Below, in pieces: positions 1 to 8,838 of a stretch of 64,000 nt of DNA. A model generated the notes under the pieces. That model was not told the origin of the DNA, searched no databases, and worked only from the letters and a program-made list of their open reading frames with translations. Numbering within the stretch: the stretch's first letter is position 1; each line of letters begins with the position of its first letter. The DNA lies in NCBI RefSeq assembly GCF_021390155.1, contig NZ_CP089985.1:5721501-5785500 (forward strand). The letters run 5' to 3'. Origin of the DNA: Pseudomonas sp. HN11. GTDB lineage: Bacteria; Pseudomonadota; Gammaproteobacteria; Pseudomonadales; Pseudomonadaceae. A program made the translations under genes and the position numbers.

Positions 1-1098
1 AGCAAAACCATCCGCCGCTGGTCCTTCATCCACACCTGGACCAGTCTGATCTGCACGGTATTCCTGCTGCTGCTCGCCCTCACCGGCCTGCCGCTGGTGT
101 TCCACCATGAGATCGATCACTTGTTGGGCAACGAGCCCGAACTGGGGCAAATGCCCGCCGACACGCCGCAACTGAACCTTGAGCAACTGGTGGCCAAGGC
201 TCAGGCCCATCGCCCCGGCGAAGCTCTGCAGTACCTAGCCTGGGACGAGGACAACAAGAACGGCGTGATCGCGATCATGGCCGCTACCGCCGGCACCGAA
301 CCCAACTCATCCCACACTTTCATGCTCGATGCGCGCACGGGTGAAGCGGTGGAGACTCCGGCGGCCAACGGTGGGTTCACCCTGTTCCTGCTGCGCCTGC
401 ATGTGGACATGTTCGCCGGCCTGCCGGGCAAGTTGTTGCTGGCGTTCATGGGCATTCTGTTTGTGATGGCGATCATCTCGGGCACGGTGCTGTACCTGCC
501 GTTCATGCGCCGATTGAACTTCGCCACGGTGCGCCAGGACAAATCCACCCGCCTGCGCTGGCTCGATCTGCATAACCTCATCGGCGTGGTCACCCTGACC
601 TGGGCACTGGTGGTGGGCGTGACCGGCGTGATCAGCGCCTGCGCCGACCTGATCATCGCCGCCTGGCGCCAGGACAGCCTCAGCGCCATGATCGAACCCT
701 ACCAAAACGCCCCGCCGCTGACCCAGCGCGCACCGGCCACCGACTTGCTGACCATCGCCGCTAAAGCCGCCCCCGGCATGGAGCCGGATTTCATCGCCTT
801 TCCCGGCACGCGCTTTTCCAGCGAGCACCATTACGCCGTATTCATGAAGGGCAGCACCCACCTGACCTCGCATCTGCTCACACCCGTGCTGATCGACGCC
901 AGCACCCTGGCCGTCACCGCCATCGCCGAACGGCCGTGGTACATGGACGCCATGGGCATGTCCCAGCCGCTGCACTTCGGTGACTACGGCGGCATGCCGA
1001 TGAAGATTCTGTGGGCAGCACTGGATGTGCTGACCATCATCGTGCTGGTCAGTGGGATTTACTTGTGGATGGTGCGGCGCAAGGCGGCCAAGGCATGA
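1..1098 (+). CDS. PepSY-associated transmembrane protein (5' end outside window)
   Basis: Inner-membrane protein of the PepSY_TM family, often found beside TonB-dependent siderophore receptors. The frame is open from the first base of the window and begins SKTIRRWSFIHTWTSL, so the true start lies upstream; a GTG at 97 is internal. Membrane segments are visible near the left edge (SLICTVFLLLLALTGLPLVF), in the middle (LLAFMGILFVMAIISGTVLYL and LIGVVTLTWALVVGVTGVI) and at the C-terminus (LDVLTIIVLVSGIYLWMV), which is the family pattern. The stop overlaps the ATG of the next small gene, indicating an operon. A role in iron or siderophore handling is inference from the family. Confidence 0.8.
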   Translation, partial: SKTIRRWSFIHTWTSLICTVFLLLLALTGLPLVFHHEIDHLLGNEPELGQMPADTPQLNLEQLVAKAQAHRPGEALQYLAWDEDNKNGVIAIMAATAGTEPNSSHTFMLDARTGEAVETPAANGGFTLFLLRLHVDMFAGLPGKLLLAFMGILFVMAIISGTVLYLPFMRRLNFATVRQDKSTRLRWLDLHNLIGVVTLTWALVVGVTGVISACADLIIAAWRQDSLSAMIEPYQNAPPLTQRAPATDLLTIAAKAAPGMEPDFIAFPGTRFSSEHHYAVFMKGSTHLTSHLLTPVLIDASTLAVTAIAERPWYMDAMGMSQPLHFGDYGGMPMKILWAALDVLTIIVLVSGIYLWMVRRKAAKA

Positions 1099-1271
1099 GG
1101 CCGCGTCAGTCGAACTTCTGGAAGGTGTTTGGTATCCCGCTGGGGATTGGCCTGCTCAGCGCCGCCGGGTTGTTTGCCGCGTTGCTTGGGGACGGACTGT
1201 GGGATTCGCTGAGTTGGGTGGGATTAGGCATACCGGCCGTAATTGGCACTTGGGCCTTGCTCAAGCGGTGA
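1095..1271 (+). CDS. Small two-segment membrane protein, function unknown
   Basis: A 58-residue product beginning MRPRQSNFWKVFGIPLG. The ATG overlaps the upstream TGA in an ATGA arrangement, which fixes this start over in-frame starts inside the PepSY gene. Two hydrophobic stretches (residues about 10-28 and 38-55) predict a helical hairpin with a basic N-terminus. It is probably co-translated with the PepSY protein and may be a partner of it. I do not recognise a named family. Confidence 0.7.
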   Translation: MRPRQSNFWKVFGIPLGIGLLSAAGLFAALLGDGLWDSLSWVGLGIPAVIGTWALLKR

Positions 1272-1306
1272 GATAGATTAGCCCGGCCCTTTCTTGAGGA
1301 ATGCCC

Positions 1307-1944
1307 ATGTCCGCTCCCAGCATGATCTTGTTCCACAACCCCGCTTCACCCTTCGTTCGTAAGGTGCGCGTACTGCTGGCTGAAACCGGCCAGCAGGACC
1401 GCGTAGCGCTGCATGGCTGCATGGCTGCATGCCGACCCCGGTCAATCCGGATGCTCAGGTGGTGCAAGGCAACCCCGTCGGCAAGATCCCGGCCCTGCGC
1501 TTGGCCGATGGCACGGTATTGCATGACAGCCGAGTGATCCTCGATTACTTCGACCACCAGCATGTCGGCACCCCGCTGATCCCCCGCGACGGCTCGGCTC
1601 GCTGGCGCCGCCTGACCCTGGCATCAATGGCCGACGGCATCATGGATGCCGCCGTGTTGGTGCGCTACGAAACCGCCCTGCGCCCAGCCGAAAAGCATTG
1701 GGATCAGTGGCTCGATGGGCAGCGCAACAAGATCCGCCGCAGCCTCTCTGAACTGGAAGCGGACGCCATCGCCGAGCTGACCAGTCACTTCGACATTGCC
1801 GCGATCAGCGTAGCCTGCGCCTTGGGTTACCTCGACTTCCGTCATCCGGATATGCAATGGCGCCTGGATAACCCGCAGCTTGCGGCCTGGTACGCTGAAG
1901 TCAGCCAAAGGCCTTCAATGCAGGAAACACAACCACCGGTCTAA
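1307..1944 (+). pseudogene. Glutathione S-transferase, frameshifted by an 8-bp tandem repeat
   Basis: The first frame starts MSAPSMILFHNPASPFVRKV with GAGG seven bases upstream of the ATG and runs into an unrelated frame after about residue 40. The rest of the GST (NPDAQVVQGNPVGKIPALRL, then the helical C-terminal domain ending WYAEVSQRP) continues in another frame. The junction is a run of nearly three CTGCATGG units. Removing one unit joins the two parts as VALHGCMPTPVNP, giving about 209 residues, the usual GST length. As written the gene cannot make a full protein from the first start; an internal ATG at 1429 would give only a truncated product. It may be a true mutation, a slippage-variable gene or a sequencing error. 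Confidence 0.8.
1409..1431 (+). repeat. 8-bp tandem repeat (CTGCATGG, about 2.9 copies)
   Basis: Two exact CTGCATGG units are followed by CTGCATG. The array lies at the frameshift point of the GST gene. Loss of one 8-base unit restores the frame, so this is the probable cause of the disruption. Confidence 0.9.
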
Positions 1945-1961
1945 CACCCACCGCGATCCCC

Positions 1962-2052
1962 TGTGGTAGCGGGCTTGCCCGCGAATGCGGTCTATCAGTA
2001 ACGGATTCATCAACTGACCCACCGCCTTCGCGAGCAAGCTCGCTCCCACAGG
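1962..2052. repeat. REP pair (inverted REP elements)
   Basis: TAGCGGGCTTGCCCGCGAAT near the left end and TTCGCGAGCAAGCTCGCTCC near the right end are the two orientations of the Pseudomonas REP, about 40 bp apart. They fill the convergent gap between the GST remnant and creD. Confidence 0.85.
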
Positions 2053-2121
2053 CGATAGCGGTGGCATTGTTGAGGAAGTTGACCAACCTCGCCTTCATTT
2101 GCTGATCCTCCCGCAACCCGA

Positions 2122-3495
2122 TCATTGCACGGCCTCCAGGTCAAACTGCAGTGGCTCAACCGCCTTACGCTTGCCCACGCCATACCAATCCAACTTACGC
2201 GTCAGCACCATCACCGTGCCCAATAGGCCGAACAGCAACAACGAGCCCATCAACAACGCGTAATCCTCGGCACTCAACAGCCCGTACAACAAGCCATACA
2301 GCGCCGCCAACCCCGCCGAAAAGCCCAGGCCGTGAGCCACACTGCGCAGCACATGGCACACGTAAAACCCAATCAACAACACGCAGGCACTGGCGGAGAT
2401 GAGGTAGGCCATGGCGAAGCCTATGTGTTCTGACAACGACAACAACAGCAGGTAGAAGAACGCCAGCGCAAAGCCCACCAGCGCGTACTGCACCGGATGC
2501 ACTGCCAAGTTCTTGAGTACTTCGAACAGGAAGAAGCCGGCAAAGGTCAGGGCGATGAACAGCAGGGCGTATTTGATCGCACGGTCGCTCTTGAGGTACT
2601 GGTCCACCGGGTCGATGAAGTTCACGCCGAAGCTGCGGTTGTTGAAATTGTCACACACCTGGTCCCACACGCAGCCGCGCATGATTTCTTCCAGGTTGGT
2701 GGAGAAAAACGTGGTCTGCCAATCGGCGCTGAAACCCTTGTCGGTCACATTTCGTTGGGATGGCAGGAAGTTACCGACGAAGCTCGGGTGCGGCCAATTA
2801 GAGGCAAGTGACACTTGACTTGTCTTGCCCACGGGCACTACCTGCAGTTGCTCAGTGCCTTGCAGACGCAGGTCGAAGGCGAAATCCAACGTGGCTGGCT
2901 TTTTGCTGTCCAGTTCCGGCAGCGCTACATGCACGCCCTCCCCCAGCCAACCGACTTGAGTGCCCGGCGAGAACTCTAGGCGCTGGCTACCCAGTTCAAG
3001 TTTCAGCACATTTTCGATGCCGCGAATATCGCTGATGCCCACCGCCAGAAACGCCGATTCAAAACGGTAATCGGCAAAGTTGTCCTTTAGGCCCAATTGT
3101 TCCGGTAGCACAAACCGCCCGCTGATGCGGTTGTCAGCGTGGAACAGCCGCGCCTGGTAAATGCCCCGGGCACGCAGTTCGGTCTGCACCTGACCGTCGA
3201 GCGCAAAATGCTCCGGCAGAAAATACAGACGACCGCGCACTTCACTGATCTCCTCGTAGCGCTCGTTAAGCTTCTCATTGAGCTTCCACTCGCGCACGGT
3301 CTTGCGATACGGCACCACCATCACCGGACCAGTGAGGCGCTGGCTGTGACTGGAGCTGCGGGCGATGTCTTCCAGTACGTTGTCACGAGTGAACTGACGG
3401 TCGGCGATGATGCCATTGATCATCAGCAACGGAATCAGCAACAGCAAAATCAGCAGCGCAATCGCGCCAAGTTTGAAAAGCAGGCTGCGGTTCAT
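2122..3495 (-). CDS. creD: CreD inner membrane protein
   Basis: A 457-residue inner-membrane protein of the CreD family, the main target of the CreBC two-component system; in Pseudomonas and Aeromonas it is linked to beta-lactam response and envelope stress. The N-terminus carries one membrane helix (LLFKLGAIALLILLLLIPLLMI). A large periplasmic region of about 270 residues follows, then a cluster of membrane helices from about residue 305 to 430, the family layout. It lies downstream of creC with a 51-bp gap on the same strand. Its biochemical function is not known. Confidence 0.92.
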   Translation of the reverse strand: MNRSLLFKLGAIALLILLLLIPLLMINGIIADRQFTRDNVLEDIARSSSHSQRLTGPVMVVPYRKTVREWKLNEKLNERYEEISEVRGRLYFLPEHFALDGQVQTELRARGIYQARLFHADNRISGRFVLPEQLGLKDNFADYRFESAFLAVGISDIRGIENVLKLELGSQRLEFSPGTQVGWLGEGVHVALPELDSKKPATLDFAFDLRLQGTEQLQVVPVGKTSQVSLASNWPHPSFVGNFLPSQRNVTDKGFSADWQTTFFSTNLEEIMRGCVWDQVCDNFNNRSFGVNFIDPVDQYLKSDRAIKYALLFIALTFAGFFLFEVLKNLAVHPVQYALVGFALAFFYLLLLSLSEHIGFAMAYLISASACVLLIGFYVCHVLRSVAHGLGFSAGLAALYGLLYGLLSAEDYALLMGSLLLFGLLGTVMVLTRKLDWYGVGKRKAVEPLQFDLEAVQ

Positions 3496-3546
3496 GGGTC
3501 TCTCCCTGTTTTGATGGGGAGAGTCTGGGCAGCCTGTGTGGGGGAT

Positions 3547-4986
3547 TTATGTGGGCAATGTGGAGACTGTGTGGAGATGCAGCACCACCCGTACGCCGCC
3601 GTCGACATTGCCGATCTGCAACGCGCCGCCGTGCAGCTTCATCACCTCCTCGACAAAGTTGAGGCCCAGGCCAGTGCTTTTGCGCCCGCTGGCCGGGCGC
3701 GGCAGCGAGTAGAAACGTTCGCTCAGGCGCGGCAGGGCATAGTCGGGAATCGGCGCGGCCTGGTTGAACACGCTCACTTGCACATCGTTGTGTCGCGTCT
3801 GGGCACTGAACCTCAACAGGCCGCCGGACGGTGTGAAATCCAGGGCGTTATCCAACAAGTTGCCCAGGGCCTGACGCAACAGGAAGGGTTCGCCGTACAC
3901 CCTCACATCTGCCGCAATGGTCTGTTCGACCTGCAACCCGGCGCCTTCGATCCGCGCGCATTGCGCCTTGAGCACCTCATCGACCATAGCCGCCAGCGGG
4001 ATACTCGCCTGCTCTTCCAGGCCTTGGCGTTGCTCGACTTGCGCCAGGTTCAACAGGCGCTCGATCAGCTGCTGCAAGCGCGCGCTTTCACTGTCGATGT
4101 TGCCGACGAAGCGCTGCTGTTGCTCGCGAGTCATGTCCCCCTGCAACAACTCCGCCGCGCCGCGAATCGCAGCCAGGGGGCTTTTCAATTCGTGGGTCAG
4201 CGTATGCACGTAGTGCTCGACGTAGGCCTTGCCTTCCAACTGCGTGCGCATGTGCTCCACGGCGGTGGACAGTTGCTTGAGTTCACCGCCACGGTAGTGG
4301 GGCAACTCGGCCCGCCGCCCCTCGCTGACAGCTTCGGCGTAGACGGTCAAACGGCGCAGTGCAACGCTCAGCCACCACGACAGCAGCGCGCCCAACAGCA
4401 GGCCCAGAATCACCAGGCCAGCGCCGTACCACAGCAGGCGACGCTCGGTGCGGTCGATGTAAGGCTGCAATGAACTGTTGGGCTTGGCCACGGTGACCAC
4501 GCCGATGATCTGGCCGTTGTCACGGATCGGCGCGCCCACATGCATCACCGACGACGTCGGGTCATCCAGCTCGCTGCGAGTGGAACGCGCGCCGTACTCG
4601 CCGCGCAGGGTCAGGTACACGTCGTTCCACTTGGAATAGTCCTGCCCCACCGCTTCGCCCGTGGAGTCGAGCAGCACGGTGCCCTTGGCGTCGGTGACGT
4701 AGATCCGGTGGTTGACCTGGTTCTTCGGCAAGCCCCAGATCGTCGCACCCGGCTGGCGATTGCCATACGCCTTGAGCAACTCTGGCCAGTGGCTTTGGCC
4801 GAGGGTGCCGTTCTTCACGTCGTCGCGCAGGATTTCGGCCAGCAGGTTGGCGGTGTCCACCAAGGTTTCCTCGGTGGACTGGCGCACGCCGGGGCGGATT
4901 TCCTTCATTACGGTGCTGAGCACAAAGTAGCCGGTCAGGCCGATAAACAGCGCATACACCAGGAAAATCCGCAGCCCCAGGCGCAT
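3547..4986 (-). CDS. creC: CreC sensor histidine kinase
   Basis: A 479-residue membrane sensor kinase. An N-terminal helix (residues about 5-25) and a second near 187-207 (LLWYGAGLVILGLLLGALLSWW) bracket a periplasmic sensor domain. A HAMP-like linker is followed by the H-box HTLTHELKSPLAAIRG, whose second His is the expected phosphorylation site, then the N-box NLLDNALDF and the G-box TGLGLNFVEEV. Start and creB stop overlap by one base (TGATG type), so the two are translationally coupled. It is expected to phosphorylate CreB. Confidence 0.95.
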   Translation of the reverse strand: MRLGLRIFLVYALFIGLTGYFVLSTVMKEIRPGVRQSTEETLVDTANLLAEILRDDVKNGTLGQSHWPELLKAYGNRQPGATIWGLPKNQVNHRIYVTDAKGTVLLDSTGEAVGQDYSKWNDVYLTLRGEYGARSTRSELDDPTSSVMHVGAPIRDNGQIIGVVTVAKPNSSLQPYIDRTERRLLWYGAGLVILGLLLGALLSWWLSVALRRLTVYAEAVSEGRRAELPHYRGGELKQLSTAVEHMRTQLEGKAYVEHYVHTLTHELKSPLAAIRGAAELLQGDMTREQQQRFVGNIDSESARLQQLIERLLNLAQVEQRQGLEEQASIPLAAMVDEVLKAQCARIEGAGLQVEQTIAADVRVYGEPFLLRQALGNLLDNALDFTPSGGLLRFSAQTRHNDVQVSVFNQAAPIPDYALPRLSERFYSLPRPASGRKSTGLGLNFVEEVMKLHGGALQIGNVDGGVRVVLHLHTVSTLPT

Positions 4987-5654
4987 CAGCTGTTGCTCGG
5001 GCTGTAGCTGTAACCGAGGCCGCGATGGGTCTGGATCGGCTCGGCGTCAAAGGCCACGCTGCGCAATTTGCTACGCAGGCTTTTGATATGGCTGTCGATA
5101 TTGCGCTCGTAGCCGGCATCCGCCGCCACGCCGACGGCATCCAGCAATTGCTCGCGGCTGAACACACGCTCGGGTTGTTCCAGCAAGCTTTGCAGCAGCC
5201 GGAATTCATGGCGCGTGAGGCTCAACGGCTGGCCGCGATAAGCAATCTGCATGCGCTCCAGATCAACCTGGAACACCGCCGGCGCCGCGCCAGGGCCAAT
5301 GCGTTTAAGGATCGCCCTGACCCGCGCCGTCACTTCCCGTGGGCTGAACGGCTTGACCACATAATCGTCGGCACCGATCTCCAGGCCCACCACGCGGTCA
5401 ATCTCGCCATCGCGCGCACTGAGGAACATCACCGGCACTTCGCTGAACCGGCGCAGTTGCTTGCAGGTTTCAAAGCCCGTGATATCGGGCAGGCCGATGT
5501 CGAGGATGATCAGATCGGCCGGCGTCTGGCGCTGATGCTCCAGCGCCGCCTGCCCGAGTGTCAGCCAGGTGGTGGTGAAGCCATCGCCCTGCAGGGCGAA
5601 GATCAGCGTGTCGGCAATCGCCGCTTCGTCTTCGACAATCAGGATATGCGCCAT
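4986..5654 (-). CDS. creB: CreB response regulator
   Basis: A 222-residue OmpR/PhoB-type regulator. The receiver domain has the acidic pair EDE near residue 7, the phospho-acceptor Asp in LIILDIGLP and the conserved Lys in YVVKPFSPRE. The C-terminal winged helix includes LTRHEFRLLQSLLEQPERVFSR and SHIKSLRSKL. It is coupled to creC and probably controls creD. I looked for the TTCAC-type cre/blr tag upstream of creD and of the next gene and did not see one. Confidence 0.95.
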   Translation of the reverse strand: MAHILIVEDEAAIADTLIFALQGDGFTTTWLTLGQAALEHQRQTPADLIILDIGLPDITGFETCKQLRRFSEVPVMFLSARDGEIDRVVGLEIGADDYVVKPFSPREVTARVRAILKRIGPGAAPAVFQVDLERMQIAYRGQPLSLTRHEFRLLQSLLEQPERVFSREQLLDAVGVAADAGYERNIDSHIKSLRSKLRSVAFDAEPIQTHRGLGYSYSPSNS

Positions 5655-5662
5655 GGTGTCCG

Positions 5663-6163
5663 TCAGCAGTCCGGTTTGTCGGCAGTGTAACGACGGGCCG
5701 GGTTTACCGCAGCGCCGAATTCGCGCAGAGCCTTGGCGCCGATCAGCAACGGGTAGTTGAAGCTGCTGCGGTCAGTGAGGTTGACCTCGACAGTGCGCTT
5801 GACGTTGCCCAGGCACATTTCAAGGTCGACCACCGGACGTTTTGCCACGGAGGGTTCGTCCTTGTCGTCGTCTTCGTCGGCGCGGCTCTTGATCTTGCTG
5901 ATGCGCGAGACTTTGTGTTCGTAGACTTTGTTGGACGCATCCTTGCCGCCGAGGCGGAAGCGCACCCAGTCGTCGCCATCACGGGTGAAGGTTTCGATGT
6001 CACGCGCCGACAGCGAAGCCGTCAGTGCGCCGGTGTCCATCTTGGCCTTGAAGGTTTCGCCGATCTCCGGCAACTGGATGTATTCGTAGCGACCGTACAG
6101 GGTCGGTTCGGCGGCCATGACAGGCAAGGCGACCAGGGCGAGCGAGGCAAATAGCAGTTTCAC
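5663..6163 (-). CDS. Secreted retropepsin-like / ATP-dependent zinc-protease domain protein (PA0462-like)
   Basis: A 166-residue protein with a signal peptide (MKLLFASLALVALPVMA, probable cut before AEPTLYG). The mature part matches the family named putative ATP-dependent zinc protease, which has an aspartic-protease-like fold; the motif KMDTGALTASL holds the D-T-G. A charged insert (about residues 92-106, rich in Asp, Glu and Lys) interrupts the fold. It lies 8 bp upstream of creB on the same strand and is probably the first gene of the cre operon. Its substrate is unknown. Confidence 0.8.
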   Translation of the reverse strand: MKLLFASLALVALPVMAAEPTLYGRYEYIQLPEIGETFKAKMDTGALTASLSARDIETFTRDGDDWVRFRLGGKDASNKVYEHKVSRISKIKSRADEDDDKDEPSVAKRPVVDLEMCLGNVKRTVEVNLTDRSSFNYPLLIGAKALREFGAAVNPARRYTADKPDC

Positions 6164-6336
6164 GACGTGATTTCCTCGGAAAGAAGTAGGCGGATTCTAG
6201 ACCGCAACGGCAGCACTTAGTTAGCTCACCCCAGCATAACCGGCACATTGTGAAACATTCGTCCGGCGAATTGGGATTTGGCCTCTCGACTCACGTTGCT
6301 TATCATGGCCCGCCCACAGTATTTCAAGAGTTACTT

Positions 6337-7218
6337 ATGCGCCGCCTGCTCACCGGCTGTTTTGTCTCATTGCTGCTGTTGCTCAACACCCTGGTCCTCA
6401 TCGGACCTTTGATGGTGTTTGCCCTGCTCAAGCTGATGGCCCCCGGCCGTTATCGTGACTACATGTCGTGGGCGGTGATGTGGATCGCCGAGACCTGGGC
6501 CGAGATCGACAAGCTGATTTTCGCGCTGTGCATCCCAACCCAATGGGATATTCGCGGCGGCGACGATTTGCGCGGTGACACGTCCTACCTTGTGATCAGC
6601 AACCACCAATCCTGGGTGGATATCCCGGCGCTGATCCAGGCCCTTAACCGCCGTACACCGTTCTTCAAATTCTTCCTGAAAAAAGAGCTGATCTGGGTGC
6701 CCTTCCTGGGCCTGGCCTGGTGGGCGCTGGATTACCCCTTCATGAAGCGCTACACCAAGGCCTTCCTGGCCAAGCACCCGGAACTCGCGGGGCAGGATTT
6801 AAAGATCACCAAGCAAGCCTGCGAGCTGTTCAAGCGCCAACCGGTGACGGTCGTCAATTATCTGGAAGGCACACGGTTCAACGAAGCCAAGCGCAAGCAG
6901 CAGGGTTCACCCTTCACCCGCTTGCTCAAGCCCAAGGCGGGCGGCGTGGCGTTCGTGCTGGCGGCGATGGGTGAGCAGTTGGATGCGGTACTCGACGTAA
7001 CGGTGGTCTATCCGCAGCAGAAGATTCCGGGGTTCTGGGATTTGATCAGCGGTTCTGTACCGAAGGTGATCATTGATATCCGTACCCGCGAGCTGGACCC
7101 CGCGTTATGGCAAGGGGATTACGAAAACGATCCGGTGTTTCGCCAGACCCTCCAGAACTGGGTGAATCAGCTCTGGAGGGAGAAGGATCAAAAAATCAGT
7201 ATTCTCATGAAGTCTTAG
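6337..7218 (+). CDS. 1-acyl-glycerol-3-phosphate-type acyltransferase (YihG/PlsC family)
   Basis: A 293-residue membrane acyltransferase. The start at MRRLLTGCFVSLLLLLN is preferred to an earlier in-frame ATG because a purine-rich AAGAG lies 6-7 bases before it and the protein then begins with its membrane helix. The catalytic HX4D motif is NHQSWVD (His90, Asp95), and YLEGTRF is the glycerol-phosphate binding block. This subfamily resembles E. coli YihG. The acyl donor and acceptor cannot be told from sequence. Confidence 0.85.
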   Translation: MRRLLTGCFVSLLLLLNTLVLIGPLMVFALLKLMAPGRYRDYMSWAVMWIAETWAEIDKLIFALCIPTQWDIRGGDDLRGDTSYLVISNHQSWVDIPALIQALNRRTPFFKFFLKKELIWVPFLGLAWWALDYPFMKRYTKAFLAKHPELAGQDLKITKQACELFKRQPVTVVNYLEGTRFNEAKRKQQGSPFTRLLKPKAGGVAFVLAAMGEQLDAVLDVTVVYPQQKIPGFWDLISGSVPKVIIDIRTRELDPALWQGDYENDPVFRQTLQNWVNQLWREKDQKISILMKS

Positions 7219-7378
7219 GCGTGGGTTTTAGGAAAAGATCTATATATTCATCGTTTGCACGTTTCAACATGGCGTTAGGATCAGAGGAACTTGGATAATT
7301 CTTCGCGGCGTCTTTCAATTGCTGCGTCATCAACGGTTGATACACAGGGAAATGGGTGAGAATGTTCTGAGTCGACAT
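7205..7378 (-). CDS. Small hypothetical protein
   Basis: A 57-residue soluble product starting MSTQNILTHFPVYQPLMTQQ. This start is chosen over a TTG 12 bases earlier because GGAGG sits five bases before the ATG. No membrane segment or known motif is seen. Its 3' end overlaps the tail of the convergent acyltransferase gene by 14 bp. Function unknown. Confidence 0.6.
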   Translation of the reverse strand: MSTQNILTHFPVYQPLMTQQLKDAAKNYPSSSDPNAMLKRANDEYIDLFLKPTPKTS

Positions 7379-7520
7379 GGAAACCTCCAATAAAAGATGT
7401 GTGTATCACTCACCAAGCTTGAGCGACTTGTGGGCGATGATCTTATGTGGCAGAAGTCACGCTGAGGGTCCACGAGCACATGTTATATTTTGTATCGTCG
7501 GTGCCCCGTTGCCTCAACCA

Positions 7521-8087
7521 TCAAATTCCCCAAATGCTACCCAGTTTGCTCACAATAGAAGTGCTTGCCCCCTGCCCTTCCATATATTGCAAAATCACCG
7601 GGGCAAACTGGCCGACCATCCCGCTGTCCATGCCCAAGGCGCTGAAGGCGGTGTTCAGGTCGTTGGTGTTCTTCACGTTACCCAGCAGGCCGTCCAGGCC
7701 GCTGGTCTTGCTGCCGCCGGTCTGGCCGAGCATCCCGCTCAAGGCCCCGAGGCTACCCAACGCATTGTTGCCCGACAGCTGGTCGAGCCCCGGCACGCTA
7801 TTGCCCAGCTGCGAATAGTCGTTGCCGCTCAGTTTGTTCTTGGCCAGGCCCAGCATGGCGCCCGTGCCGCCGACGGCTTGTTCGGGGGTAATGTTCAGCT
7901 GGGAGGTCAGAGCGCTCAGCAAACCGGCCGTCTCGGAAGACGGTGCAGCAGCGGCAGCCTTGTTGTTGCCACCCTGCATGCCGGAAATGGCATTGGCCGC
8001 GTCGCCAAGGCTGAACCCTGCGGCGAACACCGGGCCTGCTGCCAGAGTCATGAGGCAGGAAAGGGCGAAACCGCGTGAAATCTTCAT
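7521..8087 (-). CDS. DUF2780 secreted protein
   Basis: A 188-residue protein with signal peptide MKISRGFALSCLMTLAAGPVFA and a mature part rich in Gly, Ala, Ser and Leu (LLSALTSQLNITPEQAVGGTGAML). This matches the DUF2780 (VcgC/VcgE-like) family, exported proteins of unknown function. The start is chosen because AGAGG lies nine bases upstream and the signal peptide then sits at the N-terminus. No operon partner is visible. Confidence 0.8.
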   Translation of the reverse strand: MKISRGFALSCLMTLAAGPVFAAGFSLGDAANAISGMQGGNNKAAAAAPSSETAGLLSALTSQLNITPEQAVGGTGAMLGLAKNKLSGNDYSQLGNSVPGLDQLSGNNALGSLGALSGMLGQTGGSKTSGLDGLLGNVKNTNDLNTAFSALGMDSGMVGQFAPVILQYMEGQGASTSIVSKLGSIWGI

Positions 8088-8270
8088 CGAAACAACCTCT
8101 GGGTGTAGGGGTGAAAGCAGGCGTTTGACTGGGTATCCCGCGCATTGTTCCGGGCCGTTCCAGGAATCCGATTGCACGATCAGAGTCCATCAATGACTTT
8201 AAATACACAGGGCAACCGTGAGCGTATCTCGAAATAAAAAAATGATTTTTATAAAGAATCAATCTAAAGC

Positions 8271-8288
8271 ACTGTCATTTCTGACAGT
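8271..8288. promoter_or_regulatory. Inverted repeat ACTGTCA-TTTC-TGACAGT
   Basis: Perfect 7-bp arms around TTTC in the divergent gap between the DUF2780 and DUF3757 genes, about 70 bp before the latter. It could be an operator or a weak hairpin. No regulator is assigned. Confidence 0.4.
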
Positions 8289-8356
8289 AGCGAGCCCAGG
8301 CACGATACACCACTATCCCTACTCCACTATTCACTGATACCAGAAGGATTTGAATC

Positions 8357-8752
8357 ATGAAGATTGCACTGACTGCTGGAGCTTTTGCGATGCTTGCCCT
8401 GATGGGAAATGCCTACGCGGCCACCGCAACTTGCCCTCCCATTTCAACCATCACGCAAACTGAAATGTCGGGCGGAGGCTATTCTTACTCGGCAACGGGG
8501 CCCAGCGGGCTCACCTGGACAGGTGAAAATCCTCAAGGGCAATCCAACTACTTGGACGACTCAAAATTTACAGATGCCTACTACAAAAGCGAAACCAAAG
8601 CGGTCATTTGCAGTTATGAGGGGCCAGGCGATGCAGGCGTCAGAGTCGCACTGAAACCTGTCGAAAACTGGGCGCCAGCGCCAGGCACACAATGGAATGG
8701 GAACTCCTGCAAAGATTCCGACATTTCCAAATGTTCGTTTACCCTCAACTGA
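8357..8752 (+). CDS. DUF3757 secreted protein
   Basis: A 131-residue exported protein with signal peptide MKIALTAGAFAMLALMGNAYA. The mature part opens with ATCPPISTI, typical of DUF3757, and has four cysteines likely to form disulfides. AAGGA precedes the ATG by six or seven bases. A strong terminator follows, so it is probably monocistronic. Function unknown. Confidence 0.75.
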   Translation: MKIALTAGAFAMLALMGNAYAATATCPPISTITQTEMSGGGYSYSATGPSGLTWTGENPQGQSNYLDDSKFTDAYYKSETKAVICSYEGPGDAGVRVALKPVENWAPAPGTQWNGNSCKDSDISKCSFTLN

Positions 8753-8799
8753 CGATCACCGACCCAGGCAGGCTATTTGTACAGTAAGAGCCTCCCATG

Positions 8800-8827
8800 A
8801 AAACGGCGACCCGAGGGTCGCCGTTTT
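8800..8827. terminator. Bidirectional intrinsic terminator
   Basis: AAAACGGCGACCC and GGGTCGCCGTTTT form a perfect 13-bp stem with a two-base loop, flanked by A and T runs. It serves the converging DUF3757 and fdhA genes. Confidence 0.9.
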
Positions 8828-8838
8828 AACTTCGCGCC

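Noticed and set aside
1962..2052. Possible CRISPR repeats suggested by recurring GCGGGCTTGCTCGCGA
   Set aside because: Copies are scattered singly or in inverted pairs in many gaps, with no regular spacers; they are REP elements. No CRISPR array was seen.
3496..3546. CreB (TTCAC-type) tag upstream of creD
   Set aside because: I looked for TTCAC pairs on both strands of the creC-creD gap and upstream of the protease-like gene and found none convincing.
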